Shown: positions 17,514 through 27,140, numbered from the stretch's first letter. The stretch: 64,000 bases of DNA from Paenimyroides marinum (GCF_900108395.1 NZ_FNXE01000002.1:80803-144802); one strand, 5' to 3'. Numbers and translations are program-made. Notes: generated by a model from the letters alone, not told the origin.

Positions 17514-18920
17514 ATGATTACTACTGAAATCAAAAATAAATTAATAGAAATTGTTGGTACAACTTATGTTTTTACCGATGACGAAACCTTAAATGACTAC
17601 GGAAAAGATCATACCGAAGATTTTGTTTTCCCTCCCAATATTGTAGTTAAACCTGCTTCAACTGAAGAGGTAAGTGGGATTATGAAACTGGCTTTTGAAT
17701 ACGAGATTCCGGTAGTTCCTATTGGTGCAAGAACGGGATTAAGCGGAGGAATTTTAGCGCTTCATAAAGGAATTGGACTTTCGTTGGAACGATTGAACAA
17801 AATCGAGAAAATCGATGAAGAAAATCTCCAAGTCATCATACAGCCCGGAGTAATTACTGAAGTGCTTCAAAACGCTGTTGCCCAAAAAGGACTTATGTAT
17901 CCGGTGGATCCAAGCAGTAAAGGCAGCTGTTTTATCGGTGGAAATATTGCTGAAAATGCAGGTGGTGCCCGTGCCGTAAAATACGGTGTTACCAAAGATT
18001 ATGTGCTAAACTTAGAAGTAGTGTTGCCCAACGGCGAAATCATCTGGACAGGTGCCAATACCTTAAAAAATGCCACCGGGTATAATCTTACCCAGTTAAT
18101 AGTGGGGAGCGAAGGTACTTTGGGCATTGTAACAAAAATTGTTTTAAAACTCATTCCGGCGGTTCAGCACAACGTATTGCTTTTAGTGCCTTTCTTTAAA
18201 ATGGAGCAGGCAGCAGCAGCAGTTTCGGCAATCTTTAAAGCAGGAATTGTGCCCAGTGCATTAGAATTTATGGAACGTGATGCGATTGATTGGACAATGA
18301 AATTCACTGAAGTTCCCGATTTGAATTTAAAACCAGAAATCGAAGCCCATTTACTGATTGAAGTCGATGGAAATTATCCTGAAGTTTTAATGAGCGAAGC
18401 AGAGAAAATTTTGTCTGTGGTGGAAGAATATGAAATTGATGAAATGTTGTTTGCCGATACGCAAGATCAGAAAAATGCATTGTGGAAACTCCGCAGAAAT
18501 GTTGCCGAAGCCGTAAAACAAAATACGGTTTATAAAGAAGAAGATACCGTGGTGCCACGTTATGAATTGCCTAAATTATTGATTGGTATCAAAGCAATTG
18601 GCGAAAAATACGGCTTTAAAAGCATTTGTTATGGTCACGCAGGCGATGGCAATTTGCATGTGAATATCGTTAAGTTAGACATGCCCGATGAATTGTGGAA
18701 AAGTGAAGTACCCAAGGGAGTAAAAGAAATTTTTGAGCTGACAAAATCATTAAACGGAACCATTTCGGGCGAGCACGGCATAGGGTTGGTTCAAAAAGAA
18801 TTCCTTCCGATTGTTTTTAGTGATACCGAATTAAATTTAATGTATCAGATCAAAAAAATATTCGACCCAAAAAACATTATGAATCCCGGAAAAATTTTTC
18901 CTTCAACTTACCAGCATTGA
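17514..18920 (+). CDS. FAD-linked 2-hydroxyacid dehydrogenase, GlcD/Dld2-like
   Basis: This 468-residue flavoprotein oxidises a 2-hydroxy acid such as D-lactate or glycolate. The N-terminal FAD-binding PCMH domain shows PVVPIGARTGLSGG (about residues 63-76), VDPSSKGSCFIGGNIAENAG (about 135-155) and IVGSEGTLGIVTKI. The C-terminal FAD-oxidase domain shows CYGHAGDGNLHVNI and the active-site segment GTISGEHGIGL. No GlcE or GlcF subunit lies beside it, so it resembles single-subunit relatives. Substrate is uncertain. The downstream pseudouridine synthase start overlaps its stop. Confidence 0.9.
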   Translation: MITTEIKNKLIEIVGTTYVFTDDETLNDYGKDHTEDFVFPPNIVVKPASTEEVSGIMKLAFEYEIPVVPIGARTGLSGGILALHKGIGLSLERLNKIEKIDEENLQVIIQPGVITEVLQNAVAQKGLMYPVDPSSKGSCFIGGNIAENAGGARAVKYGVTKDYVLNLEVVLPNGEIIWTGANTLKNATGYNLTQLIVGSEGTLGIVTKIVLKLIPAVQHNVLLLVPFFKMEQAAAAVSAIFKAGIVPSALEFMERDAIDWTMKFTEVPDLNLKPEIEAHLLIEVDGNYPEVLMSEAEKILSVVEEYEIDEMLFADTQDQKNALWKLRRNVAEAVKQNTVYKEEDTVVPRYELPKLLIGIKAIGEKYGFKSICYGHAGDGNLHVNIVKLDMPDELWKSEVPKGVKEIFELTKSLNGTISGEHGIGLVQKEFLPIVFSDTELNLMYQIKKIFDPKNIMNPGKIFPSTYQH

Positions 18921-19477
18921 TTACACACAAACATTTTCTATTGTACAAGCCTGCCGGATACCTTTCACAGTTTGTGTACGAAAAAAAGCGAGCCAAGAAA
19001 AAACTCGGAGAGCTCTATGATTTTCCTGAAGGAACGATGGCAATTGGCAGGTTAGATGAAAATTCCGAAGGTTTATTAATGCTTACAACAGATGGTAAAG
19101 TCAGCGAAGAAATACGCAGTGCCCATTACGAAAAACAATATGTGGTTCAGGTTGACGGTATGATTACCAACGAAGCGATTGAGCAATTACAAAAGGGTGT
19201 GGAAATAGGTGTAAAGGGCGAACGGTTACGTACCAAAGAATGTTGTGCAGCAATGATAGAAAAACCTGATTACATGGGCGAAGGTTACCGAATAAGAAGC
19301 GATCGCCACGGACCAACAAGTTGGATAACAATTACTTTAACCGAAGGTAAATTTAAACAAGTTCGTAAAATGACTGCAGCAGTGGGGTTTCCTACGTTGC
19401 GGTTAATACGTATTCGTATTGGCGATTGGAAATTAGAAGGAATGAAAGAGGGTGAGGTCTTGGAAATTGAGTTGTAA
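18917..19477 (+). CDS. rRNA pseudouridine synthase, RluE-like
   Basis: The 186-residue protein is of the RsuA/RluB/E/F family, acting on rRNA. FLLYKPAGYLSQF forms the first strand-turn, and the catalytic-Asp motif is AIGRLDENSEGLLMLTTDG (residues 42-60), where the Asp of GRLD is the nucleophile. FKQVRKMTAAVGFPTLRLIRIRIGD is the family C-terminal motif. No S4 domain precedes it, as in RluE, whose target is U2457 of 23S rRNA. The start is a TTG at 18917 that overlaps the upstream TGA (TTGA), since the first ATG lies inside the conserved fold. Translational coupling is likely. Confidence 0.88.
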   Translation: MITHKHFLLYKPAGYLSQFVYEKKRAKKKLGELYDFPEGTMAIGRLDENSEGLLMLTTDGKVSEEIRSAHYEKQYVVQVDGMITNEAIEQLQKGVEIGVKGERLRTKECCAAMIEKPDYMGEGYRIRSDRHGPTSWITITLTEGKFKQVRKMTAAVGFPTLRLIRIRIGDWKLEGMKEGEVLEIEL

Positions 19478-19540
19478 ATGGTATATTTGATTATTATAAC
19501 TAAAAAAAATAATTATAAAAACTAAACCAGCACAATGCTT

Positions 19541-20212
19541 TTATAGGGTATATGATGTTGGAAGGTAATTCCATAAAACAAGATCTTCGACACCTGTAAT
19601 CTTTTTTAAAGTTCCATTGTTCATTAAATAATTTTGTGTTGTAATGGAACTTAAATTGCTAAAATCGTGATCGGTTATTATGATGCCTTTCGATGCTTTT
19701 TCGATGGCGATTAAACGGATTATTTTTTCTCTTAAAATGGGCAATAGCGCGTTAAGGGGTTCATCTAACAAAACAAATTTAGCAGTACTTTTTAAAAGCA
19801 GTTTTAGCTCTAAATACCTTAATTCGCCTCCTGATAATTCTGAAATTTTTGATAGATACATTGTTTCTAAAAACTCATCTTCTAAAATAGCCGCAACGGT
19901 TTCCCTGTCAAAATATAAATTCAGTATTTTTTTTACTGATAAATTCTTGGGGAGAAAAGAATTTTGTGGCAAATAAACAATCGTATCTGGTTTTTTATAT
20001 GCTGTTTTAAAAAGTTGGTTATTTATCCTGATAAATTTATTATCTGCATTTTCTTTTCCAAAGATTATTTTTAAAAGCATTGATTTTCCCGAACCGTTTC
20101 GTCCAAATATTCCTAAAACATCACCTGTTCCACATCTAAGATAAATGTCAGATAGAGAAAAATTCTTATTTACATATTTTTGAATGCTGTCAACTTCTAA
20201 AACATTTTTCAT
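19541..20212 (-). CDS. Orphan ABC transporter ATPase subunit
   Basis: This 223-residue ATP-binding cassette has Walker A GIFGRNGSGKSMLL, a Q-loop at VYLPQNSFLP, signature SELSGGELRYLEL, Walker B KFVLLDEPLNALLP and switch His in IIITDHDFSN. The late motifs recall LptB-like ATPases but the protein is clearly divergent. I start it at the ATG at 20212, where ATGA overlaps the stop of the small membrane protein gene upstream; a second ATG at 20221 is possible. The overlap and order suggest a two-gene operon and perhaps a complex. Cargo unknown. Confidence 0.82.
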   Translation of the reverse strand: MKNVLEVDSIQKYVNKNFSLSDIYLRCGTGDVLGIFGRNGSGKSMLLKIIFGKENADNKFIRINNQLFKTAYKKPDTIVYLPQNSFLPKNLSVKKILNLYFDRETVAAILEDEFLETMYLSKISELSGGELRYLELKLLLKSTAKFVLLDEPLNALLPILREKIIRLIAIEKASKGIIITDHDFSNLSSITTQNYLMNNGTLKKITGVEDLVLWNYLPTSYTL

Positions 20213-20496
20213 ATCATACAAAGTATTTTAATAAAGAACGACCATACACAATTTATCAAAAAGCAAAAAAGGACCAATTGTAGTTTGCTTAAACCGGCAT
20301 TATAATATAAATAATATTCGTTTTTTCTGTAAACTTCCTTGTAAAATATCGCTGCTAAAAAACCAATAACAGTTAACGAAAATATAAAGGCACTAACCGA
20401 TTTAGTCAAAAATAAAATACTTAAAGAAACCAGCAGATTGATCAGTAAAGTGCTTTTGTAAAATTGAAGCTTTAGCCGTAAAGTTCTCATACGCAT
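20209..20496 (-). CDS. Small three-helix membrane protein paired with the ABC ATPase
   Basis: This 95-residue protein has a short basic N-terminus (MRMRTLRLKLQFYK) and three hydrophobic stretches: about residues 16-35, 36-50 and 74-94. The cytoplasmic-looking loop KEVYRKNEYYLYYNAGLSKL sits between the second and third. Its last 4 bases overlap the start of the ABC ATPase gene (ATGA). It is too small to be a usual ABC permease. It could be a membrane anchor or half of a minimal permease. I do not recognise the family. Confidence 0.65.
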   Translation of the reverse strand: MRMRTLRLKLQFYKSTLLINLLVSLSILFLTKSVSAFIFSLTVIGFLAAIFYKEVYRKNEYYLYYNAGLSKLQLVLFCFLINCVWSFFIKILCMI

Positions 20497-20590
20497 TATT
20501 AGTCAAAATGATTTTTAAACAACTCATTCAAAAATACATTTTTTAAACGGTTTATTTAAGAACAGCTTATTTAATATTTAATAAAATACC

Positions 20591-20598
20591 TAACTTTG
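20591..20598 (+). promoter_or_regulatory. Promoter -7 box for the CDF gene
   Basis: TAACTTTG lies 20 bases before the ATG at 20618. Confidence 0.45.
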
Positions 20599-20617
20599 TT
20601 CCTTTAAAAAGTGTGAA

Positions 20618-21610
20618 ATGAATTCATCTGCAACCGAAAATTTTAAATTTCAGCGCATCATCGCCGTTGTAGGTGTGTTACTTTTTTTAATAAAAATTTA
20701 TGCATGGTACAAAACCGGCTCTGTAGCCATTTTAACCGATGCATTAGAAAGCACCATAAACGTAATTGCCGGACTTATTGGCTTGTACAGTCTGTATTTA
20801 TCTTCATTACCCAGAGATCAAAACCATCCGTACGGTCATGGAAAGGTAGAATTTATATCAGCATCTATAGAAGGAGCTTTGATCAGTATAGCCGGAGTGG
20901 TAATTATTTATGAAGCTATTGGCGAATTACAAAATCCAAAAACATTAGAAAAGCTCGATTTAGGTTTAATTTTGGTTTCAATAACTGCCTTTGTTAATTA
21001 TGTTTTAGGATATTTTGCCATACAAAAAGGCAAAAAAAATAATTCGTTAGCGTTGATTGCAAGCGGAAAACATTTGCAAACCGATACGTATTCTACCATT
21101 GGGATCATCATTGGATTAATCATTCTATATTTTACCAAAATTGCCTGGATTGATAGTGTCACCGCTTTAATTTTTGCAGGATTCATCATTTATACCGGAT
21201 ACAAGATTGTTCGCGAATCGATTTCGGGAATTATGGATGAAACCGATGAATTGCTGTTAAAAGAAGTTGTTGATTTTTTAAACGAAGAACGCAGGCCCAA
21301 CTGGATTGACCTGCACAATTTACGCATTATCAAATACGGAAGTACTCTGCATTTCGATTGTCACATGACGGTTCCCTGGTATTTTAATATAGAAGAAGGT
21401 CACAAAGAAGTTGATGCTTTGGAAGATGCTGTGAAAAATCATTTTGGCGACCGTATTGAGCTGTTTGTGCATTTAGATGCCTGCAAAGAATACTCTTGCA
21501 AAATATGTACAAAAACCGATTGCCCGGTAAGACAGCATCCGTTTGAAGAAAAAGTAGAGTGGACGGTTGCTAATGTTTCACTCAATAAAAAACATAATAG
21601 TAATTTGTAG
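20618..21610 (+). CDS. Cation diffusion facilitator family transporter
   Basis: This 330-residue inner-membrane exporter of divalent metals (Zn, Fe, Mn or Co type) uses proton antiport. The second helix carries the metal-site motif in SVAILTDALESTINV, HPYGHGKVEF follows, and the fifth helix has the paired motif GKHLQTDTYSTIG. The HxxxD/DxxxD-like residues are present. The cytosolic C-terminal domain includes LRIIKYGSTLHFDCHMTVPW and ends with an added Cys-rich stretch CKEYSCKICTKTDCPVRQHPF (four Cys in 16 residues), which could be a metal-sensing site. It is a single-gene unit. Confidence 0.92.
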   Translation: MNSSATENFKFQRIIAVVGVLLFLIKIYAWYKTGSVAILTDALESTINVIAGLIGLYSLYLSSLPRDQNHPYGHGKVEFISASIEGALISIAGVVIIYEAIGELQNPKTLEKLDLGLILVSITAFVNYVLGYFAIQKGKKNNSLALIASGKHLQTDTYSTIGIIIGLIILYFTKIAWIDSVTALIFAGFIIYTGYKIVRESISGIMDETDELLLKEVVDFLNEERRPNWIDLHNLRIIKYGSTLHFDCHMTVPWYFNIEEGHKEVDALEDAVKNHFGDRIELFVHLDACKEYSCKICTKTDCPVRQHPFEEKVEWTVANVSLNKKHNSNL

Positions 21611-21620
21611 GTTTTTATTA

Positions 21621-21763
21621 CATCACTTCGAGTAACGTAACGGAGTGAAGTGTATCGAGAAGTTAATGTTTATGAGTTCTCGGCAAACTCGAACCGACGA
21701 ATACCATATGTTTTTTACTCTGATACGATTTTAATTGTAGACAAATATCCGTGCATTTGTGGC
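21621..21763. repeat. Interspersed repeat cluster (TCGAGTAACG family and CATTTGTGGC family)
   Basis: CACTTCGAGTAACGTAACGG followed by GTATCGAGAAG belongs to the same family as the repeats at 37-42 kb. A second copy in opposite orientation begins about 21675 (TTCTCGGCAAACTCGAACCG). A third motif, CCGTGCATTTGTGGC at 21749-21763, recurs near 35916, 36028 and 36364. The space holds no gene. Confidence 0.7.
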
Positions 21764-21771
21764 AGAAAAAA

Positions 21772-22533
21772 TTACAGTATCAAAAACTGTTTTCGTTCTT
21801 TATCAAAAACGATATCATCGGTATCAAAAAAGCGGTCAAAAACACCCCTGTTAATTAGGTTTTCTGTTGTATTGTGATAAAAATGGTTGTCTTTTAACAG
21901 CATAATTTCATCGCTTAACTGCAATGCCAAATCTAAATCGTGGGTAGAAAACAAGATGCATTTATTGTTTTCAATACATAGCTTTTTCAACAGTTTAAAC
22001 AAACGGACTTTGTGATACAAATCTAAATGGGTAGAAGGTTCGTCTAAAAAAATAAACGGCGTATCCTGAACCACCGCGCGTGCAATAAAAGTCCGTTGCA
22101 GTTGTCCGTCGCTTAGTTGCAATAATTTCCGTTCTTTTAAATCGGTAATTTCACAGTTGATCAATGTTTTGTCGATCAAAATTTCATCTTGTGGCGTTAG
22201 TTGATCTAACCAGTTGGTATAAGGTTGTCTGCCCAGTTTTACCAGTTCGTACACCGTAAGTTCCTTATTCACATTTTCATTCGTAAGAACCACGCTTATT
22301 ATTTTTGCAAATTCTGCGAAAGACAACGCATCGGTATTTTTATCATCAACGAAAAGCTGTCCCGATTTTTTATCCAATAACCCGGAAATCGATTTTAACA
22401 AAGTCGATTTTCCAATTCCGTTACTTCCTAATAACGAAGTTAAAATGCCCGTTCTTAATTCAAAATTCAAATTGCTGAACAGTGTTTTATCCTTATATCC
22501 AATAGCTAAATCTTGTGCTTTAAATACATTCAT
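21772..22533 (-). CDS. Iron-siderophore-type ABC transporter ATPase (FecE/FhuC-like)
   Basis: This 253-residue ATPase belongs to the cobalamin/iron-siderophore uptake group. Walker A is LLGSNGIGKSTLL, the family-specific KLGRQPYTNWL region follows, the signature is QLSDGQLQRTFIARA, Walker B is FIFLDEPSTHLDLYHK, and the switch His is in LFSTHDLDLAL. Membrane and substrate-binding subunits are not adjacent. Instead it starts 3 bases after the end of an MFS gene on the same strand. Either the permease lies elsewhere or the two work together in a way I cannot see. Confidence 0.9.
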   Translation of the reverse strand: MNVFKAQDLAIGYKDKTLFSNLNFELRTGILTSLLGSNGIGKSTLLKSISGLLDKKSGQLFVDDKNTDALSFAEFAKIISVVLTNENVNKELTVYELVKLGRQPYTNWLDQLTPQDEILIDKTLINCEITDLKERKLLQLSDGQLQRTFIARAVVQDTPFIFLDEPSTHLDLYHKVRLFKLLKKLCIENNKCILFSTHDLDLALQLSDEIMLLKDNHFYHNTTENLINRGVFDRFFDTDDIVFDKERKQFLIL

Positions 22534-22536
22534 AAC

Positions 22537-23748
22537 TTACATTTTTTTCATAACGATATAAAAACCAACGGTTGCAACTAAAATCATGATACAGTTAAAA
22601 ATCCAGAGGTTGGTAAAACCAAAATTTTCTGCAATATATGTTCCTATTAAAGGCGATGTAACAAATGCTGCTGAAAACGATATGCCGTTTAACCCCATAT
22701 ACGATCCACGGTTGGCAGGCAGCGAACGGTTAACCGCTACGGTAGATGCAAAAGGCATAACCAGAATTTCGGAAATCGAAATTAAAAAAATCGACAAATA
22801 CAGTATTGCTATCATGTGCGAAGGCATCAAAATTAAAAAAGATGCACCGCAAAATAAACTGCCAATAATCATATTTGTTGACAGCGTAAATTTCTTTTCA
22901 GCAAAATGTACCAATGCCATTTCTAATACAAAAACAACAATTCCGTTAAATGCCATAAGCAGACCTATCTCTTTTTCATTCATTAAAGCAACTTTTTTAT
23001 AAAAAAGGGGTAAAGTGTTCAAAATCTGAAAGAAACAAAAAGCGTAAATGGCAATGAACAGGCTGAACAATAAAAATTTACTGTCGGCATAGGCAGATTT
23101 TGTTTTGGCGATTTGTTCTGATTTATCAGCAATTATTTTTTCAGGTGCATGACCTTTTCTGTTTTTAAAATAAATAATAAATAAAATTCCGGCGGCAAAA
23201 GACATTAGGGCATTGGTATAAAACAAGAAGCTGTATGAAACCGCTGCCAAAAAACCGCCAATTGCCGGACCAATAGAATATCCCAGATTTAACGCCATAC
23301 GGTTTAATGAAAAAGCCCTTGTTAAATTCTCGGGTTTGGCATAGTAAGAAACCGATGCACTGTTTGCCGGACGAAACAATTCTTTAATAAAACTCAGGAA
23401 AAATATGGCAATGCACAACGTCTCAAATGTTTTAAAAAACGGAACAATCAAATAAAACGGAATACTTAAAAACAAGCTGAATGCCTGAATTTTAAACGAG
23501 CCGAATTTATCGGTAAGCCAGCCGCCAATAAGCGATCCTAAAATAGATCCCACACCAAAAGTACTTAAAACAATGCCGGCATTTTCTAAAGAAAAATCTA
23601 AAACGGTTGTCATATAAACACCCAGAAAGGGCAATACCATAGACCCGCTCTGATTAATAAACATAACCAAAGCCAGCAGCCAGGTGGCATTAGACAAACC
23701 GTGATAGGCGCTGATATAATTTTTCCAGTAAGCTTTTAAACTGTTCAT
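22537..23748 (-). CDS. MFS transporter
   Basis: This is a 403-residue, 12-helix major facilitator. GSLIGGWLTDKFGSFK is motif A between helices 2 and 3, and RAFSLNRMALNLGYSIGPAIGG covers helix 5 with the drug-exporter-like motif. The longer open frame adds 21 residues (MHIKTYYFCCSINF...), but a minus-strand TACTTTTG promoter box at 23786-23793 lies within it. The Met at 23748 (MNSLKAYWKNY) is therefore the better start. It is likely co-transcribed with the FecE-like ATPase. Substrate unknown; a siderophore exporter is a guess from context only. Confidence 0.88.
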   Translation of the reverse strand: MNSLKAYWKNYISAYHGLSNATWLLALVMFINQSGSMVLPFLGVYMTTVLDFSLENAGIVLSTFGVGSILGSLIGGWLTDKFGSFKIQAFSLFLSIPFYLIVPFFKTFETLCIAIFFLSFIKELFRPANSASVSYYAKPENLTRAFSLNRMALNLGYSIGPAIGGFLAAVSYSFLFYTNALMSFAAGILFIIYFKNRKGHAPEKIIADKSEQIAKTKSAYADSKFLLFSLFIAIYAFCFFQILNTLPLFYKKVALMNEKEIGLLMAFNGIVVFVLEMALVHFAEKKFTLSTNMIIGSLFCGASFLILMPSHMIAILYLSIFLISISEILVMPFASTVAVNRSLPANRGSYMGLNGISFSAAFVTSPLIGTYIAENFGFTNLWIFNCIMILVATVGFYIVMKKM

Positions 23749-23785
23749 TGACAAAAGGTGCGAAACGCTAAAATTTATTGAACAA

Positions 23786-23833
23786 CAAAAGTAGTAAGTT
23801 TTTATGTGCAATCTTTTAAAAAAACTATCTTTG
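23786..23833. promoter_or_regulatory. Divergent promoters of the MFS and transketolase genes
   Basis: A minus-strand TACTTTTG (23786-23793) faces a plus-strand TATCTTTG (23826-23833). The first lies 38 bases from the MFS start and the second 26 bases from the transketolase start. The spacing suggests both could share an upstream regulator. Confidence 0.55.
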
Positions 23834-23858
23834 TAAGGTAAATTTTATGTACTTATAA

Positions 23859-24707
23859 ATGAAACCTAACACACAACAATTACAAGACTTGGTAACACAG
23901 GTTAGAAGAGATGTTTTACGTATGGTACACGCCGTAAATTCGGGTCACCCTGGGGGATCTTTAGGCTGTGCAGAATATTTTGTAGCACTGTATCAGGTGC
24001 TTATGGACAGAAAAGATACGTTTGAAATGGACGGAAAAAACGAAGACATCTTCTTTTTGTCAAACGGACATATTTCTCCGGTTTTTTACAGTGTATTGGC
24101 ACGCAGCGGTTATTTTCCGGTAAGCGAATTAGCTACTTTCAGAAAAATTAACAGCCGTTTGCAGGGGCATCCAACCACACACAGTCATTTACCAGGTGTT
24201 CGTATGGCTTCAGGATCATTAGGGCAAGGATTGTCGGTTGCTTTAGGTGCGGCACAAGCCAAAAAATTAAACAACGATGATAAACTGGTTTATGTACTTT
24301 TAGGTGATGGTGAATTACAGGAGGGGCAAAACTGGGAAGCGTTGATGTATGCAGCTGCCAATAAAGTAGATAACGTAATTGCCACAGTTGATTTAAACGG
24401 TAAACAAATTGACGGACCTACAGATGAGGTTTTAAATATGGGCAGTCTTAAAGCTAAATTCGAAGCGTTTGGCTGGGATGTTTTAAGTATTGAAAAAGGT
24501 AACGATATCGAAGCCGTGATAGAAGGTTTAACTGCTGCGAAAGCGAAAACAGGAAACCAAAAACCGGTAATGGTTTTATTGCATACCGAAATGGGTAATG
24601 GGGTAGATTTTATGATGAATACGCATGCTTGGCACGGTAAAGCACCAAATAATGAGCAGTTAGAAAATGCGTTATATCAAAATTTAATGACTTTAGGCGA
24701 TTATTAA
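23859..24707 (+). CDS. Transketolase, N-terminal (TPP-binding) subunit
   Basis: This 282-residue subunit of a split transketolase moves two-carbon units between sugar phosphates in the pentose phosphate pathway. NSGHPGGSLGCAEY near residue 30 and the TPP pyrophosphate motif GDGELQEGQNWEAL followed by VDLNGKQIDG (residues 150-190) are diagnostic, as is HAWHGKAP at the end. The complementary pyrimidine-binding half is encoded at 26187, after an unrelated secreted protein gene. Split transketolases are common in bacteria and archaea, but their halves usually adjoin. Confidence 0.95.
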   Translation: MKPNTQQLQDLVTQVRRDVLRMVHAVNSGHPGGSLGCAEYFVALYQVLMDRKDTFEMDGKNEDIFFLSNGHISPVFYSVLARSGYFPVSELATFRKINSRLQGHPTTHSHLPGVRMASGSLGQGLSVALGAAQAKKLNNDDKLVYVLLGDGELQEGQNWEALMYAAANKVDNVIATVDLNGKQIDGPTDEVLNMGSLKAKFEAFGWDVLSIEKGNDIEAVIEGLTAAKAKTGNQKPVMVLLHTEMGNGVDFMMNTHAWHGKAPNNEQLENALYQNLMTLGDY

Positions 24708-24721
24708 TTGAGGGTATAGCT

Positions 24722-26185
24722 ATGAAAAAAATCTTTTTAACAGCAATCAGTATTGTATCAATTGCTGCATTTGCACAAACCAAAAATGACGCTGAATTTA
24801 CAAAAAAAATAACGTATAAAATCGAAGTTTCAGAAAATGATCTTCAAGGATACGATCAAAGTGAGTACGATAAAGTAACTTACGATCATTACTTGTCTGC
24901 AAATGGTAAAGAAAGCCTGTTGTCATTTTATTATAACGACCAATCGCTTTATAGTTACAGCGGAGAATCCAATTTTTATATAAAAAACAATCAAATGATT
25001 CCGTTTACAATTAACGGAATATCTAAAACGATCAATTACAGTGCACCAAGTGCTTTTAAAATTGTTTCTAATCAGCAAACAGTTGCCAAATTAGATAAAA
25101 AGGGCACATTTAACGGATTAAGTTGTCAATATTATGCCGTTTTATCTGATCCGGAAAATAAAGAAAGTTATGATTTTTGTTTTTGTATCGATGAAAACAA
25201 TAAAATAGATAATGCTTCGTCTGTTTTTCCCGATGCAAAGATTAAAGGATTGATCTTATCGGTAGAACCTAATGCAGATTCTTACAAATTGGTTTATAAA
25301 TCAGTTGAAAATACCGATTTAACTTTGAATCTCGATACCAACAAGATGCTTGCAGATATTGAAGAATATCAAAACACATCCGTTGAAGATTACGCCGTTG
25401 AAACAGCCGATGCGGTAACCGAAGCCACTTATGATTATGCAGGTAGTAATAACATGTACCAGGATCCTTTATATACTTACGGATACGATGGTGCGGGGTT
25501 TGATAATTACAAACTGTATAATTACATTGCTCCTGTTTATTCGGTAACATCAAGTAGTTTGTACGATACGAAAGAATATAATTCAGGGGGAACATTTACA
25601 AGAAATCAGGTATTGAAACTTTATAAAGACCTGTCAAAAAGTATGGTCAAAAGTTTGTCGTCAACCAAGATGATTACCAAAGATGAAAAAAAGCAATTAA
25701 CCGATTTCTTTAACACAAACATTAAAGCAGCAGGAACCTTTAAACCAGATGTAGCACAAGAAACAGTAACCGGAGATTGGAACGCAACCGATTTTGCCAC
25801 CGCCGATACTGCCGCTATTGCAACAGATTACGATTATTCGTATTATGCGAAATACAAACCTGCATACAATAACATTTCTGTTGATGAGGTTTCTTTAGCT
25901 TATGATATTTTAGAAGCAGAAAGCTTAAAAGAAAATGCACCTGACTATTGTGAAGGTTTAAAAAATAAAATTCCGGCATTTCAAAATACCGAATTACAGA
26001 AACACGTATATAACTTAACCGGTCAAATTTGTGATTTGTACCTTTACAATAACGGCGGATATGTTGATTATACCGGAACAATTAACAGCATGCGTAAAAG
26101 TTATTTAGAAATCGAAAAATTAAGAGATTCCTTATCAAAAAAAGACCAGAAATTACTTTTAGAATTTTTAAAGAGTTTAGACTAA
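24722..26185 (+). CDS. Secreted protein inserted between the transketolase genes
   Basis: This 487-residue protein has a signal peptide ([20 protein letters not shown]). The first 200 residues are beta-rich, with [17 protein letters not shown] and [14 protein letters not shown], which recalls the GLPGLI or DUF4412-like exported families only faintly. A Tyr- and Asp-rich low-complexity middle (about residues 215-370, with many YDY and DYxY runs) leads to a helical C-terminal domain. The gene starts 14 bases after the first transketolase gene and stops 1 base before the second, so all three are almost certainly on one message. Function unknown. Confidence 0.8.
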   Translation: MKKIFLTAISIVSIAAFAQTKNDAEFTKKITYKIEVSENDLQGYDQSEYDKVTYDHYLSANGKESLLSFYYNDQSLYSYSGESNFYIKNNQMIPFTINGISKTINYSAPSAFKIVSNQQTVAKLDKKGTFNGLSCQYYAVLSDPENKESYDFCFCIDENNKIDNASSVFPDAKIKGLILSVEPNADSYKLVYKSVENTDLTLNLDTNKMLADIEEYQNTSVEDYAVETADAVTEATYDYAGSNNMYQDPLYTYGYDGAGFDNYKLYNYIAPVYSVTSSSLYDTKEYNSGGTFTRNQVLKLYKDLSKSMVKSLSSTKMITKDEKKQLTDFFNTNIKAAGTFKPDVAQETVTGDWNATDFATADTAAIATDYDYSYYAKYKPAYNNISVDEVSLAYDILEAESLKENAPDYCEGLKNKIPAFQNTELQKHVYNLTGQICDLYLYNNGGYVDYTGTINSMRKSYLEIEKLRDSLSKKDQKLLLEFLKSLD

Positions 26186-26186
26186 A

Positions 26187-27140
26187 ATGAAAAAATATAC
26201 AAATTTAGGCAGTAAAGATACCCGCTCTGGTTTTGGAGCAGGATTAACGGAATTAGGTAAAAAAAACGAAAACGTGGTTGCCTTGTGTGCCGATTTAATT
26301 GGTTCATTAAAAATGGACGATTTTAAAAAGAATCATCCCGAGCGTTTTTTTCAGGTAGGTATTGCCGAAGCCAACATGATTGGTTTGGCAGCCGGAATGA
26401 CCATTGGCGGAAAAATTCCGTTTACAGGAACATTTGCCAACTTTTCAACAGGTAGGGTATATGACCAGATTCGTCAATCGGTAGCCTATTCAGAAAAAAA
26501 TGTAAAAATTTGTGCTTCGCATGCCGGATTAACTTTAGGAGAAGACGGTGCCACACACCAAATTTTAGAAGATATTGGTTTAATGAAAATGTTACCCGGA
26601 ATGACCGTAATCAACACGTGCGATTACAACCAGACAAAAGCGGCTACATTGGCAATCGCAGAACACAACGGACCGGTTTACCTACGTTTTGGCCGCCCGG
26701 TGGTTCCTAATTTCATTCCTGAAGACATGCCTTTTGAAATTGGAAAAGCCATTGTGCTTTCAGAAGGAACCGATGTAACCATTGTTGCAACAGGACATTT
26801 GGTATGGGAAGCATTACAAGCCGCGGAAGCATTAGAAAAAGAAGGTATTTCTGCCGAAGTAATCAATATCCACACCATTAAACCGTTAGATGAAGAAACA
26901 ATCTTAAAATCGGTTGCTAAAACAGGTTGCATTGTAACTGCTGAAGAACACAATTATTTAGGAGGTTTAGGCGAAAGCATTTCAGGTGTTTTAGCCTTAA
27001 ACAAACCCACACCTCAAGAATTCGTTGCGGTAAACGATGTGTTCGGAGAATCGGGTACACCAGAAGCTTTAATGGAAAAATACGGTTTAAACGCCCAATC
27101 AATTATCGAAAAAGCAAAAAAGGTTATTGCAAGAAAATAG
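26187..27140 (+). CDS. Transketolase, C-terminal (pyrimidine-binding) subunit
   Basis: This 317-residue second half of transketolase contributes the catalytic Glu and the C-terminal domain. [20 protein letters not shown] (near residue 50) carries the catalytic Glu, [20 protein letters not shown] follows, and [20 protein letters not shown] precedes the C-terminal domain with [20 protein letters not shown]. It begins 1 base after the stop of the intervening secreted protein gene. Confidence 0.95.
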   Translation: MKKYTNLGSKDTRSGFGAGLTELGKKNENVVALCADLIGSLKMDDFKKNHPERFFQVGIAEANMIGLAAGMTIGGKIPFTGTFANFSTGRVYDQIRQSVAYSEKNVKICASHAGLTLGEDGATHQILEDIGLMKMLPGMTVINTCDYNQTKAATLAIAEHNGPVYLRFGRPVVPNFIPEDMPFEIGKAIVLSEGTDVTIVATGHLVWEALQAAEALEKEGISAEVINIHTIKPLDEETILKSVAKTGCIVTAEEHNYLGGLGESISGVLALNKPTPQEFVAVNDVFGESGTPEALMEKYGLNAQSIIEKAKKVIARK

